Part shown: positions 26,571 to 35,668 of the stretch, piece by piece
Numbering within the stretch: the first letter of the stretch is position 1
How the letters are laid out: each line of letters begins with the position of its first letter
Source: Crocinitomix sp.
Lineage (GTDB): Bacteria; Bacteroidota; Bacteroidia; Flavobacteriales_D; Crocinitomicaceae
Reading direction: 5' to 3'
Assembly (NCBI GenBank): GCA_013138735.1
Contig: WTCE01000080.1
Span: 1-64,000 of the forward strand
Length of the DNA stretch: 64,000 nucleotides
Position numbers and translations under genes: made by a program
Notes under the pieces: generated by a model
Told to the model about the DNA's origin: nothing
The model's input: only the letters and a program-made list of their open reading frames with translations
Database searches by the model: none

Positions 26571-28001
26571 TTAATCCAACATTTCTTTTAGAGTTACGCA
26601 AGAATCAACTACCTGTTCTGCATGTTCATTAGCCATTAAATCATTGTTTACAATTAGTGTAGTAAATAGCGCCGCATTTGTTCCAGTTGATTCTCTAAAA
26701 AGTTTTTTTCTTTCATTTAACCGCGCGGCGTAAGGGCCATCCATTTTAAAATTCCCGTCGTAATACTTTACTTCGCATAAATGAATGGCATTGTCACTTC
26801 TTTTAATTACTAAATCGATTTGGAAGCCCTTTCTTTTTTTATTTCCTGACAATTGATAACTTGATACTTGGGTATATACTGCGGCAATACCAAGTGCTTC
26901 TTTGATATTATCAATATGTTTAAAACAAAGCGATTCAAAAGCGTAGCCGGTCCAACTTTTATAGGCTTGACCATTCGAAAGCTGCAACCACATACCTTTT
27001 GCATATTTCATGTTTGGTTGAATAAAGCGGTGATAAAAAATGGAGTATTCATCCTCTAAGCGATAAAGCGAGCCCCGTTTTATTTTGTTAAACGGGTTAT
27101 ATTCTGCAATGAAATTAGATAAAATTAGATCTTCCATTGTGCGGTTAAACGTGCCTCCATCTACAACCTTACTTTTCTTTAAAAGATCTTCGCGGGTTAA
27201 TCCTTTTTTACTTTTCGCTAGGACTTTGATTATTTTTTGATGGTCACGGTAATTATAAAACAGTGCGCGGTATAAATTATTATACTCTTTTTTTAAAATA
27301 CCTTCTGGATGAAAACACATGCGCTCAATTGTTGTTGCTGCGGTTTCTCCTTTGCGGATGTTTTCAAGATAATAAGGAATTCCACCCATGGCCATGTACA
27401 ACTTCGTTATTTCTTGGTCAGGCAAGGCAATTTTTTTACTTTCTAAAAAAGCCTTTGTTTCAGCCAAATCAAAAGGTCTTAAATGTATGGTGTGTGAAAT
27501 ACGATTATGCAAACCACCTTTATCATTAATAACATTGTTTGTTATCCAAGCCGTTGCTGATCCACAAACTACGAGAACAAAATGTTTTTCTTTAGACAAA
27601 TAATCGTTCCAGAAATGAGCAAGCATTTTTAAAAAGCCAGAACGTGGCGTGGCTATCCATGGTAATTCATCAATAAATATTACACGTTTCCTTTTTTTAT
27701 CTAAACTTTTGAGATATGCTTTTAATTGGTAAAATGATTGTTGCCAGTTTTCTGGCGGTGTAGGCACAAATGGATTCCCCATGTGTTCGGCCATTTTAAT
27801 TGCAAAGCTGGTTAATTGTTCAGCCAATGTTCCATCTTGGATCCCTGTAAGTCGAAAGCAGATGTTCTTTTGAAACGCGGCTTCAATAAAATACGTTTTA
27901 CCCACCCTTCTTCTACCAACCACAGCTACAAACTCTGATTTTTTTGACTTCAAAATTAAGTCAACGGATTTTAGTTGATTTTTACGCCCTACTAATAACA
28001 T
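26571..28001 (-). CDS. AAA+ ATPase fused to a DUF234 nuclease-like domain
   Basis: 476 aa. Walker A VGRRRVGKTYF (~27-37), Walker B RVIFIDELPW (~105-114), sensor-type VVCGSATAW, a winged-helix region (~265-330, KSKKGLTREDLLKKSKV), and a C-terminal PD-(D/E)xK-like DUF234 part (~370-470, FESLCFKHI, QIDLVIKRSDNAIHLCEVKYY). This is the archaeal-ATPase/DUF234 family, widespread in Bacteroidota with scattered distribution and no settled function; defence or toxin roles have been suggested. Upstream are a TAnnTTTG box and three copies of a palindrome. Followed after 1 nt by the sugar transferase, an unusual pairing. Confidence 0.88.
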   Translation of the reverse strand: MLLVGRKNQLKSVDLILKSKKSEFVAVVGRRRVGKTYFIEAAFQKNICFRLTGIQDGTLAEQLTSFAIKMAEHMGNPFVPTPPENWQQSFYQLKAYLKSLDKKRKRVIFIDELPWIATPRSGFLKMLAHFWNDYLSKEKHFVLVVCGSATAWITNNVINDKGGLHNRISHTIHLRPFDLAETKAFLESKKIALPDQEITKLYMAMGGIPYYLENIRKGETAATTIERMCFHPEGILKKEYNNLYRALFYNYRDHQKIIKVLAKSKKGLTREDLLKKSKVVDGGTFNRTMEDLILSNFIAEYNPFNKIKRGSLYRLEDEYSIFYHRFIQPNMKYAKGMWLQLSNGQAYKSWTGYAFESLCFKHIDNIKEALGIAAVYTQVSSYQLSGNKKRKGFQIDLVIKRSDNAIHLCEVKYYDGNFKMDGPYAARLNERKKLFRESTGTNAALFTTLIVNNDLMANEHAEQVVDSCVTLKEMLD

Positions 28002-28020
28002 TTACGTACTCGATTACACT

Positions 28021-28028
28021 CAAATATA
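28021..28028 (-). promoter_or_regulatory. TATATTTG -7 box of the DUF234 ATPase gene
   Basis: CAAATATA on the plus strand reads TATATTTG (TAnnTTTG) on the minus strand, 19 nt before the ATG at 28001. The first palindrome copy (28034-28066) covers the region where a -33 element would lie, so a protein bound there would block or assist the promoter. Confidence 0.5.
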
Positions 28029-28033
28029 AGAGA

Positions 28034-28173
28034 TATTTCCAGATTAAAAATCTATATCTGGAAATAAGTGTTATTATTTTTGACTTATTTCCAAGTTAAA
28101 TTATTTATATCTGGAAATAACTACTAATACTTTATACTTATTTCCAAGTTAAATAATCTATATCTGGAAATAA
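28034..28173. repeat. three copies of a TTATTTCCA...TGGAAATAA palindrome (operator candidate)
   Basis: Copy 1: TATTTCCAGAT at 28034-28044 with its perfect complement ATCTGGAAATA at 28056-28066. Copy 2: TTATTTCCA 28085-28093 and TGGAAATAA 28112-28120. Copy 3: TTATTTCCA 28138-28146 and TGGAAATAA 28165-28173. The TGGAAATA arms recur at a spacing of 53 bp. Inner sequence is also conserved (AGTTAAAT, TATATC). The array starts 33 bp upstream of the ATPase ATG and overlaps its presumed -33 region. Confidence 0.85.
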
Positions 28174-28283
28174 CTACGTATTGCTATTTGCGAAAAATGC
28201 AAAACCCATTTTCCCTATTGCGAAATTCAATTATAAGAAGGCATATAAACCCAGTAAATTTACAGTAAATAAAAATTAAGGTT

Positions 28284-28394
28284 ATGAATAATTCAGAAAC
28301 AGTAAACCAAATTAAAAAAGCAGAAAAAATTGCGTGGATCGTATTTATTGGGATAGGAATAAACTATTTACTATTAACCCTAATTTTAGCTTAA
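28284..28394 (+). CDS. 36-aa single-span membrane peptide
   Basis: ATG at 28284 to TAA at 28392-28394. The peptide has a polar, Lys/Glu/Gln-rich N-terminus (MNNSETVNQIKKAEK) followed by one strongly hydrophobic segment (~17-36, WIVFIGIGINYLLLTLILA) reaching the end. The composition is that of a genuine small membrane protein, with a charged head and a clean transmembrane helix. It sits alone on the plus strand between the palindrome array and a minus-strand gene. No homologue is known to me. Confidence 0.5.
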   Translation: MNNSETVNQIKKAEKIAWIVFIGIGINYLLLTLILA

Positions 28395-28560
28395 TTAAGG
28401 GCTTTCCAAGATTTTGATACCCATAGGCTCTGTGTTCATGTAATTGCAAGGCATTGAGCTAAGGTGAGTGACCTGAGCTGTGTTGCGTTTATCGAACTAT
28501 CGAAAGGAATAAATCTGGGGCAAGCGTCAAGCAGAACCCTGCTGTATAGACAAACAATAA
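28395..28560. other. intergenic, nothing recognised
   Basis: The stretch 28002-28560 lacks any large gene. It holds the promoter, the palindromes and the 36-aa reading frame listed separately. The remaining 166 nt are less AT-rich than the surroundings, but I see no clear hairpin terminator, tRNA or repeat there. Confidence 0.5.
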
Positions 28561-29301
28561 TTAGAACCAACCAATACTTATGCCCACGGCAATTAATTGT
28601 AATTTGTTACTATTGGTATTGGTAAAAAGTGTTGTCATATCATAATAACCAAATAGCATTAGGTTATCTCGTCCAATACGCACAGTTGGTCCATAATGAA
28701 TTCGATTCAAATCAGGAAAATTAAATTCTTTGTACTCATAGTGTTCAACTCTCCATTTGGAATAGTTTTCAACCATAAACCCAGCTTTAAAACCAGGGTA
28801 AAACTTCCACTTACCACGTTCTTTTTGAGACCTGAATCGAATTTCAAAAGGCACTTCTATAAAATTAAACACGGTACGATTAATCCATCTTTTTGGACCG
28901 GTATATGGAGCAAGGCTTGTAAATACAGAATTGCCTGTAGGTTCGTCTATAAAGCTAAAACCGCCTTCATGTCTCACATTAAAATGACTATATCCAAAAC
29001 CAATCCCTATGCCCATGCGTGACGTTTTCGAAAACGGAATATCAAACATTAAATTAATATTGTGTCCCAAGGCGTAAAACTTAGTGCTCACATCATTCAC
29101 GTCTCCCAACCAAGTGTTGTAAAAAAAATCTGAATTTAACCGATCATACTTTTCGGCTGTATTCTCACCCGGAGCAGATAAGCCGGTATAATATCGCATG
29201 ATTCCAGCCTTCCGTTTCAATGGTCGATCTGGATCTGAAACGGATTGACCGTAACTTGAAACTGTCATCAATAAGATGAATATATAGCTTATTCTTTTCA
29301 T
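28561..29301 (-). CDS. outer-membrane beta-barrel protein (PorT-like fold)
   Basis: 246 aa with a signal peptide (1-18, ends SSYGQ). Alternating strands run to a C-terminal Phe (GISIGWF). Motifs such as GIGIGFGYSHFNVR, FIEVPFEIRFRSQ and GFKAGFMVE are typical of the eight-strand outer-membrane-beta-barrel family that includes PorT. I cannot say that it is PorT itself. It lies 32 nt downstream of galE on the same strand. Role unknown. Confidence 0.75.
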   Translation of the reverse strand: MKRISYIFILLMTVSSYGQSVSDPDRPLKRKAGIMRYYTGLSAPGENTAEKYDRLNSDFFYNTWLGDVNDVSTKFYALGHNINLMFDIPFSKTSRMGIGIGFGYSHFNVRHEGGFSFIDEPTGNSVFTSLAPYTGPKRWINRTVFNFIEVPFEIRFRSQKERGKWKFYPGFKAGFMVENYSKWRVEHYEYKEFNFPDLNRIHYGPTVRIGRDNLMLFGYYDMTTLFTNTNSNKLQLIAVGISIGWF

Positions 29302-29333
29302 TCTATTTCAATCGAAATTCAACATTATGCACA

Positions 29334-30356
29334 TCACTCACCAATTCCTTTCTCCCATTCCCACGAATGCTTAAGCGCATCATTTAACGTATACTCGCAT
29401 GTCCAATCCAAAACCTCTTTTGCTTTTTCGGCGTTCGCATAAATTTGGGCAACATCTCCCTCTCTTCTGGGGCCAATTTCGTAATTCAATTTCAATTGAT
29501 TCACGTTTTCAAATGCCTTAATTATTTCTAAAACGGAAGTACCTTTACCTGTACCCAAATTAAACGTTACACATGATTTACATTCCGTATTAGTTAAATA
29601 TTGTAATGCTTTAACATGCGCCTTTGCCAAATCCATTACATGAATATAATCGCGAATATTTGTTCCGTCAGGCGTATCATAATCACTCCCAAAAACAGTT
29701 AATTTTTCACGGATTCCCTTTGCCGTTTGTGTTATATATGGCATCAAATTATTTGGCACACCTTGGGGCAATTCACCTATTAAACTAGATGGATGTGCAC
29801 CAATTGGATTGAAGTAACGCAATAACGTTGACCCAAAATCTTCAACAGCATCTGAGTTGTATTTGATAATCTTTTCACTGGTGATTTTTGTATCACCGTA
29901 AGGAGATGTAGCTTCTTTAACTGGACTTTCTTCCGTAACTATTGCTGTATCCGCGTCTCCATAAACTGTACACGAGGATGAAAAAACTAGGTGCTTTATT
30001 CCGAAAGATTTCATTGCACTTAAAACCGTGCACAATGTTCCAATATTGTTTTGATAATACTGAATTGGCTTTTCTACCGATTCTCCAACCGCTTTATCAG
30101 CAGCAAAATGAATTAAACCAATAGCATTTGGATAATTTTTGACAACCTCTTTAACCGCAATTTCATCTTGGCAATCGACTTTATGAAATGTAGGGGTAAT
30201 TTTAGTAATCTCCCCTATTCGATCAATAATCCAAGGTTGAGAATTTCTAAAATCGTCTAGTATAATTGGATCATACCCAGCATTGATTAACTCAACAACT
30301 GTATGCGACCCTATATAGCCAGCACCACCAGTAACAAGAACAGTTTTACCGTGCAT
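29334..30356 (-). CDS. galE: UDP-glucose 4-epimerase
   Basis: 340 aa, normal length for GalE. NAD-binding GGAGYIGSH (10-18), SSSCTVYG (126-133), and the catalytic SDR pair Y153-x3-K157 in SPYGDTK. RYFNPIGAHPSSLIGE and the RRxGD motif (GPRREGDVAQIYAN) complete the signature. Interconverts UDP-glucose and UDP-galactose in the cytoplasm, feeding surface glycans and galactose use. It begins 6 nt after the YceI gene stop, so the two are probably one unit. Confidence 0.96.
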   Translation of the reverse strand: MHGKTVLVTGGAGYIGSHTVVELINAGYDPIILDDFRNSQPWIIDRIGEITKITPTFHKVDCQDEIAVKEVVKNYPNAIGLIHFAADKAVGESVEKPIQYYQNNIGTLCTVLSAMKSFGIKHLVFSSSCTVYGDADTAIVTEESPVKEATSPYGDTKITSEKIIKYNSDAVEDFGSTLLRYFNPIGAHPSSLIGELPQGVPNNLMPYITQTAKGIREKLTVFGSDYDTPDGTNIRDYIHVMDLAKAHVKALQYLTNTECKSCVTFNLGTGKGTSVLEIIKAFENVNQLKLNYEIGPRREGDVAQIYANAEKAKEVLDWTCEYTLNDALKHSWEWEKGIGE

Positions 30357-30362
30357 TATATA

Positions 30363-31001
30363 TTATTTGCACTCCTTAACTAAGGTTGTTTTTACAGCAA
30401 TATCAACTTCTGTCCAAAGTTTATTTACACCATCTTCTCCAGTATGTTTGGCTTCACAAACAACTCCTAATGAATCCACCGCTTCCTGTCCGTCAAAATC
30501 AACTAAATCGATTTGAGTTAAAAAAGTAACTTGTTCCCCATCCATTTTCACCTCACCATCATAGGTTTTTGAGATACCGTTCATTGTGATTTCAACCGAA
30601 CCACCATTTTCACTTAAAGTAGATACAACACCTGTTATGTTTGCTGTTTCATTCATAATCCCAAAAAAGCTATTTTTAATTTTTGGATCTCTAACTTCAT
30701 CTTGTGAATTCAAACTACTTACTGGAATATCAAATGTGGCACCAGTTAGCACCTCAAACAGAGTTGAAGCCCCATCATTTGCCGTTACATTAATTTCGTC
30801 AAATGTGCCATCCACACCAACACGCTCAGTTAATTTAAAAGCCGTCCAAGTTAATACCGTCTCTGCTGGATCATACGCATAAGTACATACTTCAACTACT
30901 TCATCAGCCGTATCATCTGTTGCGTCACCTGTTGCTACTTCTCCACCGCATGCTGCCAAAAACAGACCGCTTAAGGCAATCATAAAAAATTTCTTATTCA
31001 T
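30363..31001 (-). CDS. YceI-family lipoprotein
   Basis: 212 aa. Lipoprotein signal peptide with lipobox LAAC (Cys18), a short acidic Thr/Asp linker (~22-36), then the YceI lipocalin-like domain (~38-210: TVLTWTAFKLTERVGVDGTFDEI, FDIPVSSLNSQDEVRDPKIKNSFF). YceI proteins bind polyisoprenoids or amphiphiles in a hydrophobic pocket. The N-terminal Cys suggests anchoring at the inner or outer membrane. The gap upstream (31002-31139) presumably holds its promoter. Confidence 0.9.
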   Translation of the reverse strand: MNKKFFMIALSGLFLAACGGEVATGDATDDTADEVVEVCTYAYDPAETVLTWTAFKLTERVGVDGTFDEINVTANDGASTLFEVLTGATFDIPVSSLNSQDEVRDPKIKNSFFGIMNETANITGVVSTLSENGGSVEITMNGISKTYDGEVKMDGEQVTFLTQIDLVDFDGQEAVDSLGVVCEAKHTGEDGVNKLWTEVDIAVKTTLVKECK

Positions 31002-31139
31002 ATTTATAGTTTTTTGATTATTAATTCTAAAAAAACAGTCTTGTACTTGTATACGCCTGCTTAATAATGATAAAATTAACGAAAAGCCGTGATAGAAAAA
31101 AACTTAATTGAAAGTATGTGAACGAATCATTTAAAATCC

Positions 31140-32117
31140 TCATTCATAGCGACCTTTAATTCGCTCTAAATTGTCCAACTGTTTCTTTTTAACGGCACCA
31201 TGAATACTAGCATTTAATTCAAACCCCAACAATAAGACAAATGAGATAATGTAAATCCACAACAGCAACATCATAATCGTACCTAGTGAACCATATAACT
31301 CATCATAATTGGCAAATTTTTGTATGTAAAATGAATACAACTCGGTTACAATAATAATTAAAACAGTTGCTAAAGTTCCGCCTGCCGAAAAGAATTTAAA
31401 CTCTTTGCGGTTTGAAGGCCCAAAGTAGTAAATAGTTGCAATCGCGAAATACAACATGACAGTTACGAATAGCGCCGTTGCGATTGAAAAAATGAAGTCT
31501 GCATTATTGCTTATAAATACGCTATGCTCTGACCAATAATTCAATAATTTACGTTCAAACAAAGCAACAATCACTAGGAAAAACATGCCAATTATAATCA
31601 CAAAAACGAAGGCAATAGAAGTCACTTTTGTCGACCACCAATTGCGTTTTTCAAATGAAATTTTTGAACTATTAAACGATTGAATAAGTACCGAGAAACC
31701 ATTAGAACTAAAGTAAAGTGCCAAAATAAAACCGTAAGAAATCAGCGAGCTGACAGTGGAATTTTCAAAAACATCCAGGTTTGTAATGAATTGATTAAAA
31801 ATAGATTCGGGTATAAAACTGCTGAATACGGGCAGAATATCATCTTGCAAATCAAAATACGGAATATAGGCTGTAATTATAAACATGACTAATCCGAATG
31901 GAATCATTGCCAAGAAAAAATGGAATGCCAAAGAGGATGCACGGGTTGTAATTAATCCGCGGCGAATTGACCAAACAAAAAAGAATAAAATTTCCCAAAG
32001 TGAAACGCCCTCGAAACCAGGCAAAATAATTTTACGTGACACATGAATTACCTTACGAACTAAAGTAACTCTAATGATTCTTAACAATCTTGTGATTTTC
32101 TCTATCAAGTTCTTCAC
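31140..32117 (-). CDS. YihY/virulence factor BrkB family membrane protein
   Basis: 325 aa if the GTG at 32117 starts it (MKNLIEKITRLLR...). A longer reading from a GTG at 32150 would run through the divergent promoter region. Six membrane helices are visible. Family motifs are SLAFHFFLAMIPFGLVMF (~60-80) and YGSLGTIMMLLLWIYIISFVLLLGFELNA near the end. YihY members are inner-membrane proteins, once misnamed RNase BN, of uncertain transport function. A TATATTTG box (32122-32129) sits directly before the GTG, which would make the mRNA nearly leaderless; alternatively the true start is internal. Confidence 0.85.
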   Translation of the reverse strand: MKNLIEKITRLLRIIRVTLVRKVIHVSRKIILPGFEGVSLWEILFFFVWSIRRGLITTRASSLAFHFFLAMIPFGLVMFIITAYIPYFDLQDDILPVFSSFIPESIFNQFITNLDVFENSTVSSLISYGFILALYFSSNGFSVLIQSFNSSKISFEKRNWWSTKVTSIAFVFVIIIGMFFLVIVALFERKLLNYWSEHSVFISNNADFIFSIATALFVTVMLYFAIATIYYFGPSNRKEFKFFSAGGTLATVLIIIVTELYSFYIQKFANYDELYGSLGTIMMLLLWIYIISFVLLLGFELNASIHGAVKKKQLDNLERIKGRYE

Positions 32118-32218
32118 CGAACAAATATAAGAGCAATTTACAATTGACACACTTGATTGTGAATTACACTAACTTGGGAATTTTCAGATTATTAGTATTT
32201 TTAGCAAAATTCATTCTC

Positions 32219-33085
32219 ATGATTAAATATAATCCGAAAACCTGGTTCAGACATATTTTTGCAATTCGCAGAAGCGATACCGTATTCATGATATGGAAGG
32301 AATTGGTCTATATTGTAGTGTTTACATTGGGCCTAGCTTATGTGGAATTAAACTACATGGGAGACATTAGTTTTTATAGTCAGCTGTTGGCGGTTTATTC
32401 ATTGATTGGTTTTGTATTGTCCCTCTTATTGGTTTTTAGGACCAACACTGCTTATGACCGTTGGTGGGAAGGAAGAAAAAAATGGGGCGAATTAGTCAAC
32501 AACTCCAGAAATTTGGCTGTTAAAGTTTCAGTAATTTGTCCAGACGAGACATCAAAAGCATTTTTTAAACGGATGATTCCAAATTACGCTTTTGCAATGA
32601 AAGAACATTTGCGTAAAGGAGTTAAATTGGATGAACTTAACCTAACGGATGAAGAGAGAAGAGACTTACAGCATGCCGATCATGTTCCGAATATCATTGT
32701 AAAATGGATTTACAAACACCTCCACGAATTGAAGCGTGATCAACATTTAACGGAACAAGAACTGATTGTAATTGATGTGAATCTCAAAAGTTTTTCTGAT
32801 ATTATTGGGGCCTGTGAAAGAATTAGAAACACGCCAATCCCCTATTCATATAGCATCTTCTTAAAGAAGTTTATCTTTATTTTCGTTACAACTATTCCAT
32901 TAGCCTTAGTCGTAGATTTTGGCTATTGGTCTGCACTAATCGTTGCCTTCATATTTTATGTTCTCGTAAGTATGGAGATTTTGGCTGAGGAAATTGAAGA
33001 CCCCTTTGGATTTGATGACAATGACTTACCAACGGATGATCTATGTGCCAAGATTCGCACAAATGTAGAAGAGATATTTGCTTAA
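32219..33085 (+). CDS. bestrophin-like (UPF0187) ion channel
   Basis: 288 aa from the ATG at 32219; an upstream TTG at 32144 is rejected because the ATG gives the usual family start MIKYNPKTWFRHIFAIRRSDTVF. Four membrane segments are visible (~26-44, ~50-70, ~214-232, ~238-256). Bestrophin motifs include FRTNTAYDRWWEGRKKWGELVNNSRNLA and IGACERIRNTPIPYSYS. Bacterial homologues such as KpBest form pentameric channels in the inner membrane. Divergent from yihY with ~100 nt between. Its stop overlaps the convergent MORN gene stop at 33082-33085 (TTAA). Confidence 0.93.
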   Translation: MIKYNPKTWFRHIFAIRRSDTVFMIWKELVYIVVFTLGLAYVELNYMGDISFYSQLLAVYSLIGFVLSLLLVFRTNTAYDRWWEGRKKWGELVNNSRNLAVKVSVICPDETSKAFFKRMIPNYAFAMKEHLRKGVKLDELNLTDEERRDLQHADHVPNIIVKWIYKHLHELKRDQHLTEQELIVIDVNLKSFSDIIGACERIRNTPIPYSYSIFLKKFIFIFVTTIPLALVVDFGYWSALIVAFIFYVLVSMEILAEEIEDPFGFDDNDLPTDDLCAKIRTNVEEIFA

Positions 33086-34782
33086 GGATTAAACGTTTTT
33101 GGCTTTCCATTAGGACTTAACTCCATTCCGTCTTCGAACGTTTTTTCAACAACAGGTTTTCCGCGTTTGTCAAAAACGTACATTTTACCATGTTTAACAC
33201 CGTTTTTATAATTAATTTCTTGTGTTACACGGTGTGGTCGCCATTCAAAAATCAACATCTTACCTTCCAATCTCCCATCTTTGTAATTAATGATCCGACT
33301 TTCTTTAGCACCGCCTCTGAAATAATAAACCCACTCACCTTCTTCTTTCCCGTTCTTATAGTCACCTTCATGCGTCATTCCGCCATCTTTTTGACTGAAC
33401 CAAATCCAATGTCCATGCTTAACGCTTTCTCTTAATACACGTTTAGAAAAAGGTCCGTACTTCACCCCTTTTTTATGGTTCACAAGCTTATATGAGCCTA
33501 TTTCTAATAATTTCCCTTTATCATTAAAACGTTTCCATTCATCAATTTTTAAATCATGGTCATAAGATCCTTCCAGGTGTAATTTTCCTTTTTTATAGAA
33601 TGAACGCCATTGTCCATGCAAACTCCCCATGTCAAATGAAGCCTCGTTTTTTAAATCGCCATTTTGAAAGTATTGTTTCCAATCACCATGTTCTTCACCT
33701 GTAACAAAGGTTCCTTCTTTCAATAAGTTCCCATTCTCATACCAGGTTTTCCATGCTCCATCTTCAAGGTCATTCTTATATTCACCTATCTTCCACTTAC
33801 TTCCGTCTTTATAAAAGAAATCCCATTTCCCATTTCTTAATCCTTCAGAAAAATAGCCTTTGCTTTCAATTTGTGTCGAATCGCTTGCAAACCAATAAGT
33901 CCAAAGTCCTTCTTGTTTGCTGTTGACAAAATCACCCTCCATATCTTTGGTACCGATATTTGTATACCATGTCCAATGCCCTTCCTTTTGGCCAGCCTTA
34001 AAGGCTCCTTTTATATTCACTTGGCCATTGTCATAGTTTTTCGCGTAATCACCATCTAAGGCGCCTTGCTTATATGTCAATTTCCGATCTATTTGACCCG
34101 TATAGTACCAATAGGTCCAGTTACCATCCTTTTTATTATCGGCGTATTGACCTTGGGCATAGATATTTCCGGCGGCAGTATACTCTTCAAAATCACCGTT
34201 TTTCAAGCCATCTTTGTAGGTGTAAAATTCTTGTAAATGCCCTGTACTTGAATAGTAAACGAAGGTTCTTCCGTCTCCGTCTTTAAGTGAATGTGTGCTA
34301 TCTGTTTTCCAAAAATTTTGAACGTATGAAAGTGAATCGACCAATTCTTCTTCCATCATATGATATCCGTTGGTATAATTATAATTCCATTTACCAATTG
34401 CTCTATCAGATTTATAGTTTCCTTCTTCTTTAATATTTCCATTTTCATGCCAGCTCACGTAAATACTGTCTTGCTTGCCCTCCTTAAAAAAGCCTTGATC
34501 CATTTTTTTACCATTCGAATAGTAACGTATTACTCTACCATTTAATACCCCTCTTATATAAGTTCGTTCTTCCTCTAATCTGCCTTGGCGGTCCCAGTAT
34601 TTCCAGGTGCCATGCTCTAAAGTAGTTTCGCCATTAAAATCATCTGCAAATTGATAGCCTTGACTTCTTAAAACGGAGTTGTTAAAGTCCCAAAAGTTTT
34701 TGACCATACGCGGTTTAAGCTTTTGACCATAGCCAACGCTTACAAATAATAGGGCCGAAATTAATAATGTGAGGTTTTTCAT
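33082..34782 (-). CDS. MORN-variant (YwqK-like) repeat protein
   Basis: 566 aa, signal peptide 1-19. The whole mature protein consists of about 20 MORN-like repeats of ~23 aa, each of the form GxWxxYYxNGxLxxEGxYxxGxxxG (GNYKSDRAIGKWNYNYTNGYHM, GTFVTGEEHGDWKQYFQNGDL). These make an elongated beta-hairpin rod. Homology to YwqK often triggers the label antitoxin, but no toxin gene is present and the length and signal peptide argue for a surface or periplasmic scaffold. A CAAATTTA/TAAATTTG promoter-like box lies at 34819-34826. Confidence 0.88.
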   Translation of the reverse strand: MKNLTLLISALLFVSVGYGQKLKPRMVKNFWDFNNSVLRSQGYQFADDFNGETTLEHGTWKYWDRQGRLEEERTYIRGVLNGRVIRYYSNGKKMDQGFFKEGKQDSIYVSWHENGNIKEEGNYKSDRAIGKWNYNYTNGYHMMEEELVDSLSYVQNFWKTDSTHSLKDGDGRTFVYYSSTGHLQEFYTYKDGLKNGDFEEYTAAGNIYAQGQYADNKKDGNWTYWYYTGQIDRKLTYKQGALDGDYAKNYDNGQVNIKGAFKAGQKEGHWTWYTNIGTKDMEGDFVNSKQEGLWTYWFASDSTQIESKGYFSEGLRNGKWDFFYKDGSKWKIGEYKNDLEDGAWKTWYENGNLLKEGTFVTGEEHGDWKQYFQNGDLKNEASFDMGSLHGQWRSFYKKGKLHLEGSYDHDLKIDEWKRFNDKGKLLEIGSYKLVNHKKGVKYGPFSKRVLRESVKHGHWIWFSQKDGGMTHEGDYKNGKEEGEWVYYFRGGAKESRIINYKDGRLEGKMLIFEWRPHRVTQEINYKNGVKHGKMYVFDKRGKPVVEKTFEDGMELSPNGKPKTFNP

Positions 34783-34852
34783 TTAGCTCAAGCTTGTTTT
34801 ACAATATAAGTGAAGTACCAAATTTAGTTACCTTTTTTGAGTTTAAATCAGT

Positions 34853-35521
34853 TTATGAAATAACTAATCCACGAATTCCTTGAACTAAGAATAGCAGACC
34901 GAATAACATTAGGATAGAACCTAAGACAATATTCACTACTCTAATCCACGCAGGCGTTAAAAATTCTTTCAATTTTTTCGCTCCGATTATCTTTAAGATA
35001 TCAACACTAAAAAAGGTGATTAAAATCAAAGAAATATAAATACCTTGAACATAAACATAACTCAGATTAAGCTCAGGTGCTGCCTGCGGAAGAAGCGACA
35101 TCATGGTAAGCCAATAAAACAATACACCTGGATTTAAAGCATTAATCATGAAACCCTTTAACACCATCATTAAATGATTACTGGCTTTAAGATCTTTCGC
35201 ATTTCCCAGCTTAGTTTTTGGCAAAAGTTTGGGCTTTTTTGCTTTCATCAAATTGGTGATTCCAAATATAACAAATGCTGCTCCTCCAATTATTTTTAAA
35301 AAGTAACGATTCTCACTTTCCATGAGCTCCTCTACTTCTTGAAAAAATAAAAATGCAATAGTTACATAAACCAAATCACTGATCAGCACACCTAAATCAA
35401 GGTATAATGCCTCTTTAACCCCTTTTGTAATACTAGTTTCTATCAAAATAAAAAAGGCAGGCCCAACCATTATGCTTAATAGCAATCCATAACCAATTCC
35501 ACCTATAACAATTTCAATCAA
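34853..35521 (-). CDS. LysE-family amino-acid exporter
   Basis: 222 aa with six membrane helices. Family features are GYGLLLSIMVGPAFFILIETSITKGVKEALYLDLGVLISDL and the second-half GFMINALNPGVLFYWLTM. Exports amino acids or similar solutes across the inner membrane; the substrate is unknown. The start is TTG. An in-frame TAG lies two codons upstream, and the first ATG falls inside the first helix, so TTG at 35521 is the only sensible canonical choice. Confidence 0.9.
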   Translation of the reverse strand: MIEIVIGGIGYGLLLSIMVGPAFFILIETSITKGVKEALYLDLGVLISDLVYVTIAFLFFQEVEELMESENRYFLKIIGGAAFVIFGITNLMKAKKPKLLPKTKLGNAKDLKASNHLMMVLKGFMINALNPGVLFYWLTMMSLLPQAAPELNLSYVYVQGIYISLILITFFSVDILKIIGAKKLKEFLTPAWIRVVNIVLGSILMLFGLLFLVQGIRGLVIS

Positions 35522-35668
35522 AAACTATATTTTTATCAGGTTCATACTTGTTTCAACAATAACTCAAATTTACTTTATTGATTACGCAAATCAGCAAAAA
35601 AGGTTCTGATTTTCATCAGTTTTGATGATAAATAGCTATTCTTTAAATAAACCAACTATAAATAGAGG

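Noticed and set aside
28034-28173. CRISPR array
   Set aside because: Only three palindromic copies with related, not unique, sequences between them, and no cas genes.
33082-34782. Antitoxin of a toxin-antitoxin pair (YwqK label)
   Set aside because: No toxin neighbour, signal peptide present, and the family resemblance rests only on MORN repeats.
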